Shown here piece after piece: positions 12,518 through 24,000 of a DNA stretch of 64,000 nucleotides. The notes under the pieces are model-generated. The model had not been told where the DNA came from. It was given only the letters and a program-made list of their open reading frames with translations, and searched no databases. A program made the position numbers and the translations under genes. Source of the stretch: Brachycybe producta. Lineage: Eukaryota; Arthropoda; Diplopoda; Playtdesmida; Andrognathidae. The stretch is from assembly GCA_036925085.1 (NCBI GenBank), contig JAUPFP010000017.1, positions 2,185,058 through 2,249,057 on the forward strand, given 5' to 3'. The first letter of the stretch is position 1, and each line of letters begins with the position of its first letter.

Positions 12518-13990
12518 TTAGTAGTTTAAAGCCTTCTGGTGGTTGTCGAAATGGAAATAATGGGTTTGATTATTTATTAATACAGGTACCATCTTCATTC
12601 CATTTGGCAGAACGTAGATTTTGTTGGCACAGATTGTTTTGGGCATCGTCGTTTCCGACAGTTCATCAACTCTATTGACTGGAGTTGATGGAGTCGTGTT
12701 GTTCTCCTCCTTATTTGGTTTCAGTTTATTGGGGCACTGGACTGCCCTGTGTCCAGGCTCCTGACACTGGTAGCAGATGAGTGATCCAGTAGACTCCCTT
12801 CTCTGCTGGGATCTTGATCCACCATCTTGGTTTGCTTTTGTGTCCTGCATCTTTTCAGATGTGGCTGCATTTTTGCTGGTCTATATCTGTTGTTTCTTTT
12901 GTTGTAGCTGCAGTTGCTGCTTCGGTTGTTGAGGCTTCTGCTGCTGGGCAGGCTGGTTACAAGTAGTTGTCTTGTAGACCAACATCTTTTCTTCTATCAG
13001 CTCTCCCTCCGTCTGGGCTGCAAACTTTACGAAATTGTAGAGATTGTGCTTAGGTGCACCAAACAGGTACTGTTTCAAAGATGGTAAAGACTTCCTCAAA
13101 CTCGAAATTAGCAAAGAATCATCATTATTCGGATGTATCCTTTGATACATCTCTGCATAATCTTCTGCATAGACCTTGAAGGTTTCATTATCCTTCTGGG
13201 TCCTTGCAGACAGCTCATTTTTCATTCTCACTTTCTGGTTAGGCAACAGAAATTCATTAATAGTTCCGTTCCTCATCATAGGCCAATTTATTTTGCCATT
13301 TTCCAAGCAAAAACGAGCAAGCCATTTGATTGCTTGCTTATGAAGGAGACCAGTAAAGTGGCTGCATCTCTGCAGGGAGTTCCACTTGTGTGCAATCACA
13401 ATATCTTCGAACTCTTCGATGTATAGAAGTGTGTTCTCAGATCCAGTATACTTGGAACGGATGTAGCGAATTCTTCTCAGAATACGGCATGGGTCCCATG
13501 TTCGGAGTCCATTCAGGAGATTCTGGCCTGAGCTTGCACCCGGACTATGTCAGTGACTTGCTTTGATTTCTGAGATTTCTCTCACATGTGTTCAAGGTGG
13601 CGTGGAGTCGATTCTCCACATAACCGTCTTACGAGTTCTTCTCGACTCTCAGGAGTTGCGTCCTTCATGAGTTCAGCAAACCGGTCGACCATCTTCTGCT
13701 CGTTACTTCGTTGAGAGGCTTCAGAAGATGCTGCTTCCATCTTTAGTCAGGTTTTGGCTTGGCGGTCCTCTTCGGCACGCTTCTCTTCCTCCTGGAGTCA
13801 CTTCTCTTCCACAAGGGCTCTCAGCTTATCCTCCCTCTCTTGTTTACGGGTGCTTTGGAGAACGTGGCATTGTTCGCATAATTCCCGAGCTTCTGCTCGT
13901 TCTTTGGTGAGGCGTTTGCGTTCACGTCGATGCCTCTCTTGGGGTTGCTGGGAGAACCTTGCAGTTATTCCGTTTCTTTTCATCATTGTT
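12518..13990 (-). pseudogene. Gypsy gag (broken)
   Basis: The probable N-terminus at 13986 is an arginine/glutamate-rich likely coiled coil (RERKRLTKERAEARELC). The capsid-like part runs from 13399 to 12881, with a Q-rich linker at its end. After one in-frame stop (12881) comes a CX2CX4HX4C zinc knuckle, CYQCQEPGHRAVQC. Several stops and shifts lie between 13798 and 13399. The family role is virus-like particle assembly and RNA packaging. Confidence 0.8.
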
Positions 13991-14239
13991 TAGTGTATTT
14001 TTGACAATAAACTTACAGGAACGGGACCACACTCATAGCCGCCTCACAGTTAACCCTGGGTTGTGCCAGCTCCCACGAAGCCTCCTCCCGATGGACACAA
14101 TGAAACAAGCCGCCATGCCGAGAATATCATGGTGGAACACTGGTTCCACCACGAGCCAACACGGGTACTGGCCGAAATAGGTCAGTTAAAAGACGGTGAA
14201 CTCCCAGAATTCCCTCTCCCCGCGATACTCCCCAAATAA

Positions 14240-14675
14240 CCAACACGACACAAGGTAATTAAAAAAATAAACGTATTTTATTACACTTACTTCAACAATA
14301 GTGATTATTTACACACCTTGGCTGGTGACTTCCACCAGCCAAGACCCCATAAATACAAACAAAGGCCAAATGGCCACCAGGCAAAACAAACTCCAACAAA
14401 GAACAATGGAGGCCTCCTTGGCCTCCAGCATCTGCTGCCTACAACACACTGCCCAGATTTTAATGACTGACCAGACCACTTAATACCTCCAGGCAACTCC
14501 AACTGGAGGGGACAGTGGTCTCTTCTGACCTCTTACCAATTGACTCCAATGGTGAGAGGTCTGCTGGCACCAAAATGGCGTCCATCCCAACAGCCTACTG
14601 CATGCAGTGAGGCAGACCACCATAGAGAGTTCGTCTGCTCAATCAAAAATTTTTGATTAGAGCAGACCACAAATA
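14240..14675 (-). repeat. LTR-like insertion in the Gypsy leader
   Basis: This part resembles in layout the LTRs at 24238-25029: an AT-rich AATAAA zone, an ACCACC/GGCCACCAGG middle and a terminal hairpin. The hairpin GTCTGCTC...GAGCAGAC lies at 14631-14668. No target-site duplication was found, so it may instead be part of the leader. Confidence 0.3.
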
Positions 14676-14763
14676 CAATTGCCACAAATACAATACTGCT
14701 TCGTGTTTTTCAACACACTCTTCAAGGGCAAAACGAGGTAGCAAGTTTTATATAAACTACCCC

Positions 14764-14780
14764 GCACCTCCACCATATAT
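14764..14780 (-). other. Candidate primer binding site
   Basis: TGGTGGAGGTGCGGGG on the minus strand, a few bases after the LTR end. It resembles the complement of an animal tRNA-Ala 3' end, from my knowledge of that tRNA. The other LTR element has a similar TGGTGGAGGAGCTGGG at 29592-29608. Confidence 0.45.
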
Positions 14781-14782
14781 TG

Positions 14783-15299
14783 TAACAGACCTTTTTCCCC
14801 AGGTAGAATCTGCTCTTTTAAATGATATGAGCGAGTTTACACTCGTATAAATAGTGAGTGGCTAGATCGCTAATTCTACCGGCCCGGGAGAACTAGACCA
14901 ATATAACGTCTATTTAATGTCCTCACTAGTCTCTAGGTGAAGACTTTCACAGTCTTGAGGGTTTTTAGTCTCTGTTTCTCTCGGACTTTCGTCTGTAAAT
15001 TTGCCATGAAAATAGTGTGAATATGCTTACAATCTTGCATTGCAGGTTTGTACCTGTTCGGAGTCTTGAAGTGTCCAAATGAGTGAAGAGCTGCAGGGTA
15101 ATGATGAAAGGTGCATTCATGAAAATAATCCGACGTGGAATAATGAATAAAAAACACCACTAGTAGTTTAAAAAGTAAATAGGAGTTTATTTCGTAAAGT
15201 GAAATAAAGAACTTGGCATTAACGAACATATAAAAATAACAATAATAACTTTAAATATTAACCAAAAAACCTAGCCAAAATCGGGCATAGGTTCAGTAT
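14783..15299 (-). repeat. Likely 5' LTR (distal part) of the Gypsy element
   Basis: On the minus strand this segment ends in CTGTTACA at 14783 and is followed by a primer-binding-like TGGTGGAGGTGCGGGG. It holds a minus-strand AATAAA (15186-15191). A matching TATATAAAG lies at 18614-18622, across the nested element. With that insert removed, TATA, poly(A) signal and LTR end are spaced as in an ordinary LTR. The upstream (U3) limit is not resolved. Confidence 0.5.
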
Positions 15300-15927
15300 T
15301 GTGAGCTTTTGATGACGACCTTATAATTTTTATCAACTTATTATGATGTTTCCATAGCTCGTTTCTTCTACTGATCCTGTGGTGACCGTACGGAAGAGAT
15401 TCGAGCTATAGAAATAGACGGATGGTGATCAATTGTGATCATCCTTCTGTGCAGGGGTGTAATCAGTGCAGAAGGATGGTGACCATCGATTATGGTCACC
15501 ATTGATGTACATCTTCCTTTGTTACCAGAAAATGTTGTAGCTCCTCCAGAATCTGTATGTCTCCTTATGGTATCTCTGGCTTGTCTAGAGAAGGATTAGT
15601 TTCCAGACAAATAGACAATGCAGTTTCTCATTATAAACACTAGAAACTCACATTACAAGAATGAATGTTATTATTAAAGGTGTGTCCATGAGCCCATTAT
15701 GTAATATAGATAAAAAGACAGGACAAAAAGGTGAACTAAGAACAAAGAGGAACATGATCCTTTTATACCTTGAACCTGTGTACACCTACAAGGTGTAACC
15801 AGGTCCAAGCGACCATGGTCCTAAGAGTATCAATCCGCCACTTGAGCATGAGTCAGAGAGGGACAGCTATCAGTTGTTGACCCCCAGGCTATGGTTTTGG
15901 CGGGATCGCAAGTTACTGGGTGTTACA
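15300..15927 (-). repeat. 3' LTR of element A
   Basis: Matches 17920-18577 over nearly its full length. It includes a CGAGCTATAGAAATAG block and a TTTTATACCTTG segment. It keeps GCTTTTGATGACGA after TGTGA, which the other LTR lacks. Confidence 0.88.
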
Positions 15928-16839
15928 TACCTCCCAACTTTGCTTGGAGAATGTTCTCATACTCCAGCCACATACTCCAACAAAAGATGAAAGGGTCAAG
16001 TTATGCACGTGCGAAGAATGGCTGGACGTGCACGCACCTTGTACAGAGGTAAATTTAGGAGGACACTGGCACAAAAAGTGTCAGTGTCCCTCAATGTGAA
16101 AACAAAACATAATTAAAATTTAAAAGTTCGCCAAGCGACGAATGCCCAGGGAAATGAGATACTTCTAAAAACAAGAAATGAACGTTTTTCCCTTTTTTTT
16201 TTACAAGTGGATGTGGATGATTTGGATGTGATAATGGATGTTATTTTTTTTATTTTTTCACTCACCACCCAGATGGGTGGTGACCACACAAGTACATGTG
16301 GTAAATGCAGCTATCCATGCTGCGGAGGGTGGAAAAGGTCCTGGATCCATAAGTCCTTGGAGACTGGACTCATCTATTGTTGGTGGCAGTGGAGAGCCAT
16401 TGGCCCTGGTCATCCAGCAGGTCCCGGTGAAAGATGTTATGTATGTCCCGGTCCCCGATGATCTTCCTGGAGGATCGCTTGCTATGGAGGATGGCCCATG
16501 CGGCGTCAGACAGAACGGCAATCCTGTAGAGGGAGTCCAGTTCTGGGATGTGGAGGCGACTAGTGCTGAATGCCCTTCAGGCAGGGAGTCCGAAGATGGA
16601 GTTCATGAAGGCCCCCAAAAGGGCGGGCGTGGCTTCGTCGACGGAGTCCCCGGCATAACTCAAGGTCTCGATGATTCGCTGGTTGGGGAACACAATCACA
16701 ATGAGAAGTTTTGCTTGATGGGAGAGTTCCACGATGTATCACTCCCTTCGCACAGTGTGGGTGCCTAGCTGGACTACCGTGGCGAGTTGTCTCACTATAA
16801 TGATCTTCAGGCCTCCCACACCCTGAACGTCAGGTGGGA

Positions 16840-17196
16840 TCAGCACCAGTTCGATCTCGAACTTGTGCTCCTGTGCAGTGCGACTGTGATGACGCTACCC
16901 ATAGCTCCGGTGTCCACGAGCCTTTGTATAACTTTTCCATTAATTGTGACAGTGATTTGCGGGTTCCTGTTGCTAGCATTGTAATCTCTGACTTCCTGAG
17001 GCGAACAGCTGTCTACCAGCTGGTGATAGACCGTCTTCATGAGTTTTCGGCAGCAGGAGTGGCCTTTCATCGATGGTTGGGTGCCTGGAGCCATGACGAC
17101 TATCATTTTATTCTCACGGCACTTTTCTACTCTCACGAATGTCATAAGGACGTCGAGCGTGTCCTGCCAGGTGATTCGATCGTCCGAGGTCCACAT
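16840..17196 (-). pseudogene. Retropepsin domain of element A
   Basis: The minus strand reads ITVTINGKVIQRLVDTGAMG followed by SVIT, the retropepsin active-site region with an intact D-T-G-A. About 80 residues precede it. The frame continues downstream as ELVLIPPDVQGVGG after a shift. No RT follows before the 3' LTR. The order, conserved Gag-like domain then protease, suggests that the upstream domain belongs to Gag. Confidence 0.7.
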
Positions 17197-17485
17197 ACGT
17201 GCGGGAGCCCGGTCGATTACATGAATCGGTACTGTATCAGGATCATCGGAACTGTCAGTGTTGGGTTTTTCAGGTGGTCGTGCTTTGCCGGTCGGAACTG
17301 GTGCTGGAAGTGGGATCTGACATATCTGTCCCCCTAGTCAGATTAGTGCAAACTCAGTTCCATTTTCGGTGATGACGTCCGCCTCAGGCACCTCTTCCAG
17401 GTTGCCACAATCCTCTCAACTTCCCTGTTCTGCCCGGGAACAGGTAGGTCGAGCCAGCCAGGACTGCTCCCTCAAACCAGACCAC

Positions 17486-17917
17486 TTAGGGTCCAGATGG
17501 CTTCCCCGGTGGTGGAGTGCGAGTGGAGCCCATCCACTCCTCTGCCCACCGGTGTGCCCACCACGAGCACACCTGGTTGTTATGCCACCCAAATCCAGGA
17601 CCGAAGACCGTCCCCCTAAGACGGGTTTCCTCCAGGATTCGCAGTTCCTCGAAAAGAATCTCTTGGAGTTGCAGGCGCCTTCTCAGCACCCGACTTGTTA
17701 GAAGGTCTACCCCTGGTAATAGCTCAGTCACAAACTGTCCAGCCATACCTTCTAGGTCGCATCCCAACAAGCATTGGATGAATGGGGCTGCACGCCGGGA
17801 TATCCATCCTATCTCGGCATCTAGTCCCATCACATCCACAATACTGAATGCTTGTTGGACCGGGTTCACGACCACTACTACCGGTATACCCTCACAACTG
17901 AACGCAACAACGTGCTT
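17486..17917 (-). pseudogene. Conserved Gag-like domain of unknown family
   Basis: About 140 residues, open from the LTR edge. It includes VVNPVQQAFSIVDV, APFIQCLLGCDLEGMAGQFV and LLTSRVLRRRLQLQ. It is clearly homologous to the C-terminus of the protein at 25176-25560, despite the different LTRs. It starts exactly at the LTR junction, so the N-terminal part and the primer binding site have been lost. I recognise no named domain. Confidence 0.65.
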
Positions 17918-17919
17918 CA

Positions 17920-18577
17920 TGTGACCTTATAATTTTGACCAACTTATAATGTTTTCCATAGCTCGTTTCTTCTCCTGATCGTACGGTGACCGCACGGAAG
18001 AGATTCGAGCTATAGAAATAGTCGGATGGTGATCAATTGTGATCATCCTTCTGCACAGGGGTGTAATCGGTGCAGAAGGATTGTGACCATTGCTTATGGT
18101 AGCCATTGATGTACATCTTCCTTTGTTACCAGAAGATGTTGTAGCTCCTCCAGGATCATGTGTGTCCTTTTGCCTTGTGGTGTCTCCGGCTTTTCTAGAG
18201 AAGGATTAGTTTCCAGACAAATAGACAATGCAGTTTTTCATTATAAACACTTTATTCATTCTTGTACAGAAACTCAGATTACAAGAATGAATGTTAATAC
18301 TAAAGGTGTGTCCACAAGCCCATTATGTGATACGGATAAAGATCTACGTAGTACAAAAAACAGGGCAAAAAGGTGAACTAAGAACAAAGAGGAACATGGT
18401 CCTTTTATACCTTGGACCTGTGTACACCTACGAGGTGTAACCAGGTCCAAGCGACCATGGTCCTAAGAGTATCAATCTGCCACTTGAGCATGAGTCAGAA
18501 AGAGAGGGAGGGACAGCTATGAGTTGTTTACCCTCTGGTTATGGTTTTGGCGGGATCGCAAGTTACTGAGTGTTACA
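17920..18577 (-). repeat. 5' LTR of element A
   Basis: Partner of 15300-15927, with a 14-bp deletion near its left end. A solo relative lies at 53297-53862 in the opposite orientation. Confidence 0.88.
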
Positions 18578-19813
18578 GTATTTTAGAAATCGGCCCTAAA
18601 CCAAAAAATATCACTTTATATACACTGAGAATCCATAAGTCAGATTCTCAGGGCAAAACCATGATTGGTTAAAATAAGATTTAGACCCAAATAGACCAAT
18701 CAACGGATCGGTTTATCTGGCCAAAACCCTGACTCATCCTCTATTATCACACTTAAGTGATAACAGAAGAAAATGTAAACAACAAAATTAAAAGACAATT
18801 AAAACCCACTCATGTGAAAGTTACATGAGGGGAAAATGAAAAGATCAATACAAAAATAGAATCTGGGTCAATCGGTAACCAAAAGTACCAAGTGGCCCAG
18901 AAGCTACACAAAACACAGGGTGACAATAAAGTTTCAAAACCCCAAAACGAAATATCGCTAAATAAAAATAAAGTGGCGGGCCCAAAACATCTCACCATGA
19001 AGACACACACCAGGTGTAAAACTCAGGAAGGGAATGACGTAGCGAGCTGAAAATAGTTGAATTAACTCGGAAATTCCGGGAAGAATAACCTTTGCAAATT
19101 TCATGACGGCAGCCCTCACTGTTCAAAAGCCTATGATGTGCGAAGAATTATCGACTTTTGTTTTATATATAAGATTAAGCCACTTCAGGAAAATAGAATC
19201 TGTTCTGGGTATCAGTTCGCTCTTTTGGATGAACTGAAAATGGTTGACTAGGCCACTTATTCTACCCTTGTTCGGGAAGATAGAAACAAACTAGTCCCTT
19301 CTAGTGATCTCTTCTCTTTTATGAAGTTTTATAGCTTTAAGTATATTTTAGATATGTTACTCCTGAGGCATGTGCTTGATTAAAAGTCGCCACTAGATCA
19401 TGATGTTTTCCTTCATTCCATCTTATGAGAGTTGCATCTAGCCTGGTAATTTTCAAACTCGCAACCCTTTTTGAGTTCCGTAACCATACCCTATGGAATT
19501 CTCCTCTATTTTATCCATGGAATCCTCTGGTGTATTTTGAAACGATAAGCCTAGAGGATGCTCACTCATTTATTTTTGTTGGAGTGGCATGGAATTTTGT
19601 CATCCCTCGGTACAGTGATACGAAGGGTTGACCCAGGTCTGCATAGCTGTTGCTTTCAATATCCTGGATAAGTTCACACTTCGCCGGGGCCTGGCATTTT
19701 CCTCACAGTCCCACAACTTAACATAGAGAGATTTGTCCTGATAAGCAGCAACATTGGAGTCTATGGGGTTGCATTTTCCTTTTGTTTTTTCAATTAAGAC
19801 TTAAGTAATATTT
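18578..19813. other. Gypsy LTR remainder and unassigned sequence
   Basis: The first part (18578 to about 18800) likely belongs to the split Gypsy 5' LTR, with TATATAAAG on the minus strand at 18614-18622. The segment 19185-19300 weakly resembles 14800-14920 (AGAATCTG, TTATTCTACC, GGGA-GA). I see no gene. Confidence 0.4.
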
Positions 19814-20385
19814 TTGGTGACCACTGGTCAATCTTTTTGATTGGGTCCAGTTGGTTTTTGTTCTTCTAATTTACCAATTAGAGGATTCTAAGAAAGTCCT
19901 CTCAGAATCCTCTTCTTGGGTATAAAAGTCCGTGTTTTTATGTATAAAGTAAGCATTCTTTAAAGCACTTTTCGAGAGCACGAATTTATGCCTGATTGGG
20001 GCCAGATTGAGTCAGTTTGTATTATTGGAAATAAACCGTAACTATGTGCAAAAAGTTCCTAAAGTTTTTATTTTACTTTTTATAAGTCAAACGAAGTATT
20101 TTAAGATTTTGTCATCAAGAGCCGTCAATCCAGGTACAAACCTGGATCACCAACACTTGATGAGGCTGCAGAAGACGACATGATCTACCAGCTTTTAATC
20201 GATCTACCAGCTTTTAATCGGGCATAAGCTTGAGGCGTAACAGACAGCTAAAAGATCCTTTTAAGCTGTAAAAGTTCATAAAAAAAGAACTTGTGAGAAA
20301 ACGAGAGGGATTAATTTGTTCCCTTCCTCTCGAACCAGAATAGTATAAGTCGCCCAGCCAACCACCCTGAAGGTGGTTCGTTACA
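19814..20385 (+). repeat. Probable solo LTR, plus orientation
   Basis: It has GGGTATAAAAGTCC (TATA-like) near 19920, AATAAA near 20030, and ends GGTTCGTTACA. ATTT on both sides (19810-19813 and 20386-20389) could be a 4-bp duplication. The start lacks the usual TG, so the left limit is uncertain. Confidence 0.45.
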
Positions 20386-20793
20386 ATTTCACTTACAGAA
20401 TTCTAAAGCTATGGAATTCCGTGTTTAATACCGAACCAATAAAAAGCTTATTTTTGAATGTATCAACATGAAAACACCCTTAAATGATTGAGCTACCCAG
20501 TTCGTTTTTAAAACACTTCTTAGTTTTACTCTTAATTTTGCGTTTCTGAAAAAAAGAATGATTTAATCAAAGTTTGAAAATCAGCTATTCATAAAACATC
20601 TTAAGACTAAATATGGCAACCAAAATATGGCAAGTAGGTATTTTTTAATTTAAAAAAACAAACAAAAAATATTTATTACCTCTATCGAAACATAAATGTC
20701 AAATACAAAATCATATTTGATTCATGAATATAAAAACTAGTAGCACAGACATAGTGCTGGGTCTTAGTAAGATGGCGAATATTTTCGTCACAG
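20386..20793. other. AT-rich spacer
   Basis: No gene or repeat structure could be supported. Confidence 0.5.
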
Positions 20794-20970
20794 GCATTTA
20801 GAAATCGGGGAAAACTTCCGTTGGCTCCGCCCTTGTTATGACGAACGCAACTTCTAATTGGTTGGTTATGTAGTGTGACCTCACATGCTCCGCCCTTTTC
20901 AATGTTGAACCACACAACAAACCCATGACAAAGGCGGAGCCAACTGAAGTTCTCCCCAATTTCTAAATGC
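20794..20970. mobile_element. MITE, family 1 copy 1
   Basis: Inverted termini: GCATTTAGAAATCGGGG at the left pairs with the right end over about 36 bases, including a GGCTCCGCC block. A second copy lies in PEN-2 intron 1 (31465-31637) with the same termini and centre. Confidence 0.85.
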
Positions 20971-21059
20971 ATGTATTTTACTCCTACCCAAATTTTTGGC
21001 TTTACTAAAGTCATGTGATGTTGTCTCCCCTCATTCTAACCATAGCCTCCTTATCCTAA

Positions 21060-21392
21060 TGCCGGGTTTACACGGAGTCGTAAATTGGGCGATAACACGC
21101 CCAGTAATGCGCATGTCACACTACATGCTTATCGAACACGGGAGTCCACGACCACTTCCTGTATACACAGAGTTCTCCAAAGACCATCTATTTCCGTCGC
21201 CAAACGTTGTCTCATGAGTAGTTGTTCAAATGGCAGAACGAGAAGATGCGAAAGTCTTTTGTGAATTATTGATTAACGACCTGACTTTTCAACGTCACTT
21301 CCACGACCATTTTTTCACATGAGGTAGTGATTACTACTGCTAGCCTATTGGTAGTGCTCTCGCACACTTCACGACTCCGTGTAAACTGGGCT
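21060..21392. mobile_element. Harbinger-like MITE inserted in a palindrome
   Basis: Termini GCCGGGTTTACACGGAGTCG and its inverse, with TAA on both sides (21057-21059 and 21393-21395). It sits in the loop of CATAGCCTCCTTATCC (21041-21056) and the inverse at 21397-21412. Inside, at 21230, is a 30-codon open frame starting MAEREDAKVFCELL, possibly a relic of the parent transposon's first exon. Confidence 0.75.
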
Positions 21393-21412
21393 TAAGGATA
21401 AAGGAGGCTATG

Positions 21413-22360
21413 CGCCAGGATCGCTCCTTCACGAATCTTTCAACATGAATAAAAAAATTAAAATATACTGTAATAATTTAGTGTTACAATACATTATAAT
21501 AGTGTAAAAATTCTCCCCTGCCTATCGGTCATGTTGCCAGAGAATCGTCTGCTAGATTTGAGCAGATGGTTTTAGCAGACAACTTTTCCTTCCCAATAGC
21601 ACAAAGGAGACCCTTACTGGTAGTGCTCCTTACACTACAAACACTACTTACGTATACAGGGGACGGGGAACCAGCTGTCACCTCTTCCTTTCAGAGCAGC
21701 CGCGTTTTTCTACCTATTCTATCCGTTATAATGGGGTTAAATAAACATAATAAAGACACATGGGTACATTTGGATATGTTTATTTACAACCGAGTATAGG
21801 ATGTTACACCATTCTAATTAACTCGTATTGTGATCAATCTGAGCCGGATACATCGATACAAATAAAGAACTCTCAAAATGCCTCTCCGATTGCTTGTCCC
21901 GTGAATCGTAACGGTTAGGCCCCTCTTTGGTTCTCTCAATGTCGTATCCACTTGCGTCACCTGTAACGTCATTAATTGGATTGATCCCTCATCAGTGACA
22001 GTGCCTTCTCCTGACTTCTTTGATGTACACCCCTCATCAGTGGCAGTAGAGCTCAGCTGACTTCTTTGATGTCATCCCTCATCAGTGGTAGCTGCCTTCC
22101 TCTTGACTTCTTCAATGTCCAATCAAACAGTTAACAGTGTACTCAGTCGTACGAGTGGAGTTGATCTCTGGTGTGTGGCCGGGCATAGCCACTGGCAACG
22201 CACAACAGGATCAAGACAAAATACAACCTCATGAATGCTCAACTTATATGCACATGCAATCCTGATCATGTGATACATGTTGACAAATCATTTAACAATA
22301 TGTAAATGATCATAACCTCCCGGGTCACCATGTGAGTCTATGGTTGCCTCGGTAAACATG
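21413..22360. repeat. LTR-like region with a short tandem repeat
   Basis: The segment 21985-22120 holds three units of about 46 bp (CCCTCATCAGTGGCAGT... CTGACTTCTTTGATGT). The wider block 21800-22358 runs from TGTTACACC to GGTAAACA, and has CATATAAG on the minus strand, so it may be an LTR. No target duplication was found. Confidence 0.35.
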
Positions 22361-23074
22361 TCAAAATCATTTTATTGCTATGCTCAACATTGGGCCATTT
22401 CACAGGATTAATGTGCCAATGTTGGGCTATGAAAAAAAGTACATAAAAAGTATCGAAAATGTGAATAAAATTGGACTTTTGATGCCAAAAGTGCAATACA
22501 TCTTCGAAATATTTATTGACAGAAAGATGACAGAAATATTGAAGTTGGTTGCATTTCCCAGGCTCTTCTGACCACACATGCATTTGTCTTGCTTCGTTGC
22601 TATAGCAACGGCATGAACGAAACATTCATTTCTTGTTTCTCATAAGGGGAGGCGAAAGAAACAGATGGGAGAGAACAGGTGCAATGACGTCAAATGTGTG
22701 ACGTCACGGCAGTGTTGTTAAAAGATGAGGACAGGGTCCTCACAATAATCTAATATCATAATTTGCTAAAGGCTGACTCCCTCCCTCACTCCCTCTCTCC
22801 CTTTGTGCACGAATGTTCTCAGAAACTACACACTCTAAAATTGTGAAAATTAACCAGTATACACATCTTTAGATGGGCTTCTTCGTAAGCTACATTAGAA
22901 TTTTCAATTTTGTTCCGTTTGCCTGATTTTTGTGAAAAATCATCAAATTTCACTAAAACCCTTGAACACATAAAGTTGGCAGCCAGGAAAGCGTGCATGA
23001 TTGCATCATACTTTTGTTCAAATGAATAAATTAACCCACGTGGGTTACAGTGAGGTTACCTTTGATCTCACAAT
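22361..23074. other. Spacer, nothing recognised
   Basis: AT-rich; a TGACGTCAAATGTGTGACGTCA palindromic patch lies near 22685-22706. No exon seen. Confidence 0.45.
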
Positions 23075-23150
23075 TTACATTGGTAGCAAAATTGGTTATG
23101 TCTTTGGCAGAGAAGTGAGAGGTGCTTGGTTCAAGTCCTGGCTGGGGTTT
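23075..23150 (+). repeat. tRNA-like SINE head
   Basis: A-box-like TAGCAAAATTGG (23084) and B-box GGTTCAAGTCC (23128-23138) are spaced as in tRNA genes. The flanks do not fold into an acceptor stem, so a tRNA-derived SINE or tRNA relic is more likely than a working tRNA. Confidence 0.5.
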
Positions 23151-23499
23151 TTATACATTCATTTTTTCAACGCAAGGCAGGTTTATACTAGGATCAAGAA
23201 AAGTATTTATTCAAAATGTATATCTGGAAATGTTCTCAATTTGAGATGTTATACAGTGCATTTCATATATATAAACACACCCCAGAAATTGTTTATAACT
23301 CGGGCAGGGCCGGAGTAAGATGAAATTGGGCCTGATGCAGCAGTGCAAGAATCCCCAAGATATTGCAAAAAACGCAGTTAAATTACTAAGTAAACTGTTT
23401 AACATCGTCATCTGTTTTCATCTGGGCCTATTTCAGGAATCGGCCTAATGCTGCAGCATCAATAGCACCCACCTTAATCCGGAACTGAACTCGGGCTAT

Positions 23500-24000
23500 A
23501 CTCAATAGATTTTCCTGAAATTTTCAACATAAAGAGAGCATCATATATATTATAAACGTTCTGCTGGGCAGAAATTTTTTTCTTAAAAAGGTAAACATTT
23601 ATAAAATTAAAAACTGGAAAATGACCGTTTCATAATTGTAAACAAACTAATGTACTTTTCACTTTTATTAATTATTGTCACAAAATCACATACTGAACAC
23701 AACAGTAACATTAAAATTAATAAAGTATATGATTGTCCTAATGTTTTATAACTTAAAACATTGATTTCTACATACTTTACACAATATTTATAAGCAAATT
23801 AACAAAAATTCTGTCCAGAAGCAGCTAAAATGGCACTTTTCAGCTCTATTGATGTCGTATAATCATGGCAATCTGCAATGACGTCCTAAAAGTTTTCTGT
23901 AGGATTTAAATCCAGGGAACACTCTCATAACGTTGTCTGATAATAAACATTTGTTTTTGGTTGAAATGAAGGAAAAGCTAATTAATACAAGGGACACTAA
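23500..24000 (-). mobile_element. Tc1/mariner-type 3' half, inverted arm 1
   Basis: The minus strand shows a transposase C-terminus, CSLDLNPTENF (near 23930), with a stop just after it. It is followed by a terminal region that matches 30540-30970 in inverse orientation (CTGAAAAGTGCCA, CTGCTGGGCAGAAA, CATAAAGAGAG). The arm therefore mirrors the right arm, giving a foldback of two element ends. Confidence 0.7.

Larger units (their letters stand above)
7148..15299 (-). mobile_element. Decayed Ty3/Gypsy-type LTR retrotransposon
   Basis: The minus-strand order is LTR, primer binding site, gag, protease, RT-RNase H, integrase, tail. Integrase after RNase H defines the Ty3/Gypsy order. The 5' LTR seems to start (on +) at 14783 and to be interrupted at 15299 by another LTR element, resuming at 18578. 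A 45-bp match (7148-7192 versus 15265-15299 joined to 18578 onward) may be the only remnant of the 3' LTR. Many stops and frameshifts show it is inactive. Confidence 0.85.
15300..18577 (-). mobile_element. LTR retrotransposon A, nested, flanked by TSD GTAT
   Basis: Two LTRs of about 628 and 658 bp begin TGTGA and end TTACA on the + strand. The 4-bp duplication GTAT lies at 15296-15299 and 18578-18581. The internal 2 kb keeps a retropepsin and a Gag-like domain, both on the minus strand, but no RT or integrase, so it is a deleted derivative. A purine run (AGTTGGGAGGTA, minus strand) adjoins the left LTR, as a polypurine tract should. It split the LTR of the older Gypsy element. Confidence 0.88.

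Noticed and set aside
16207..17924. Plus-strand frames across element A
   Set aside because: The protease and the conserved domain read on the minus strand, and LTR/PPT polarity agrees with minus.
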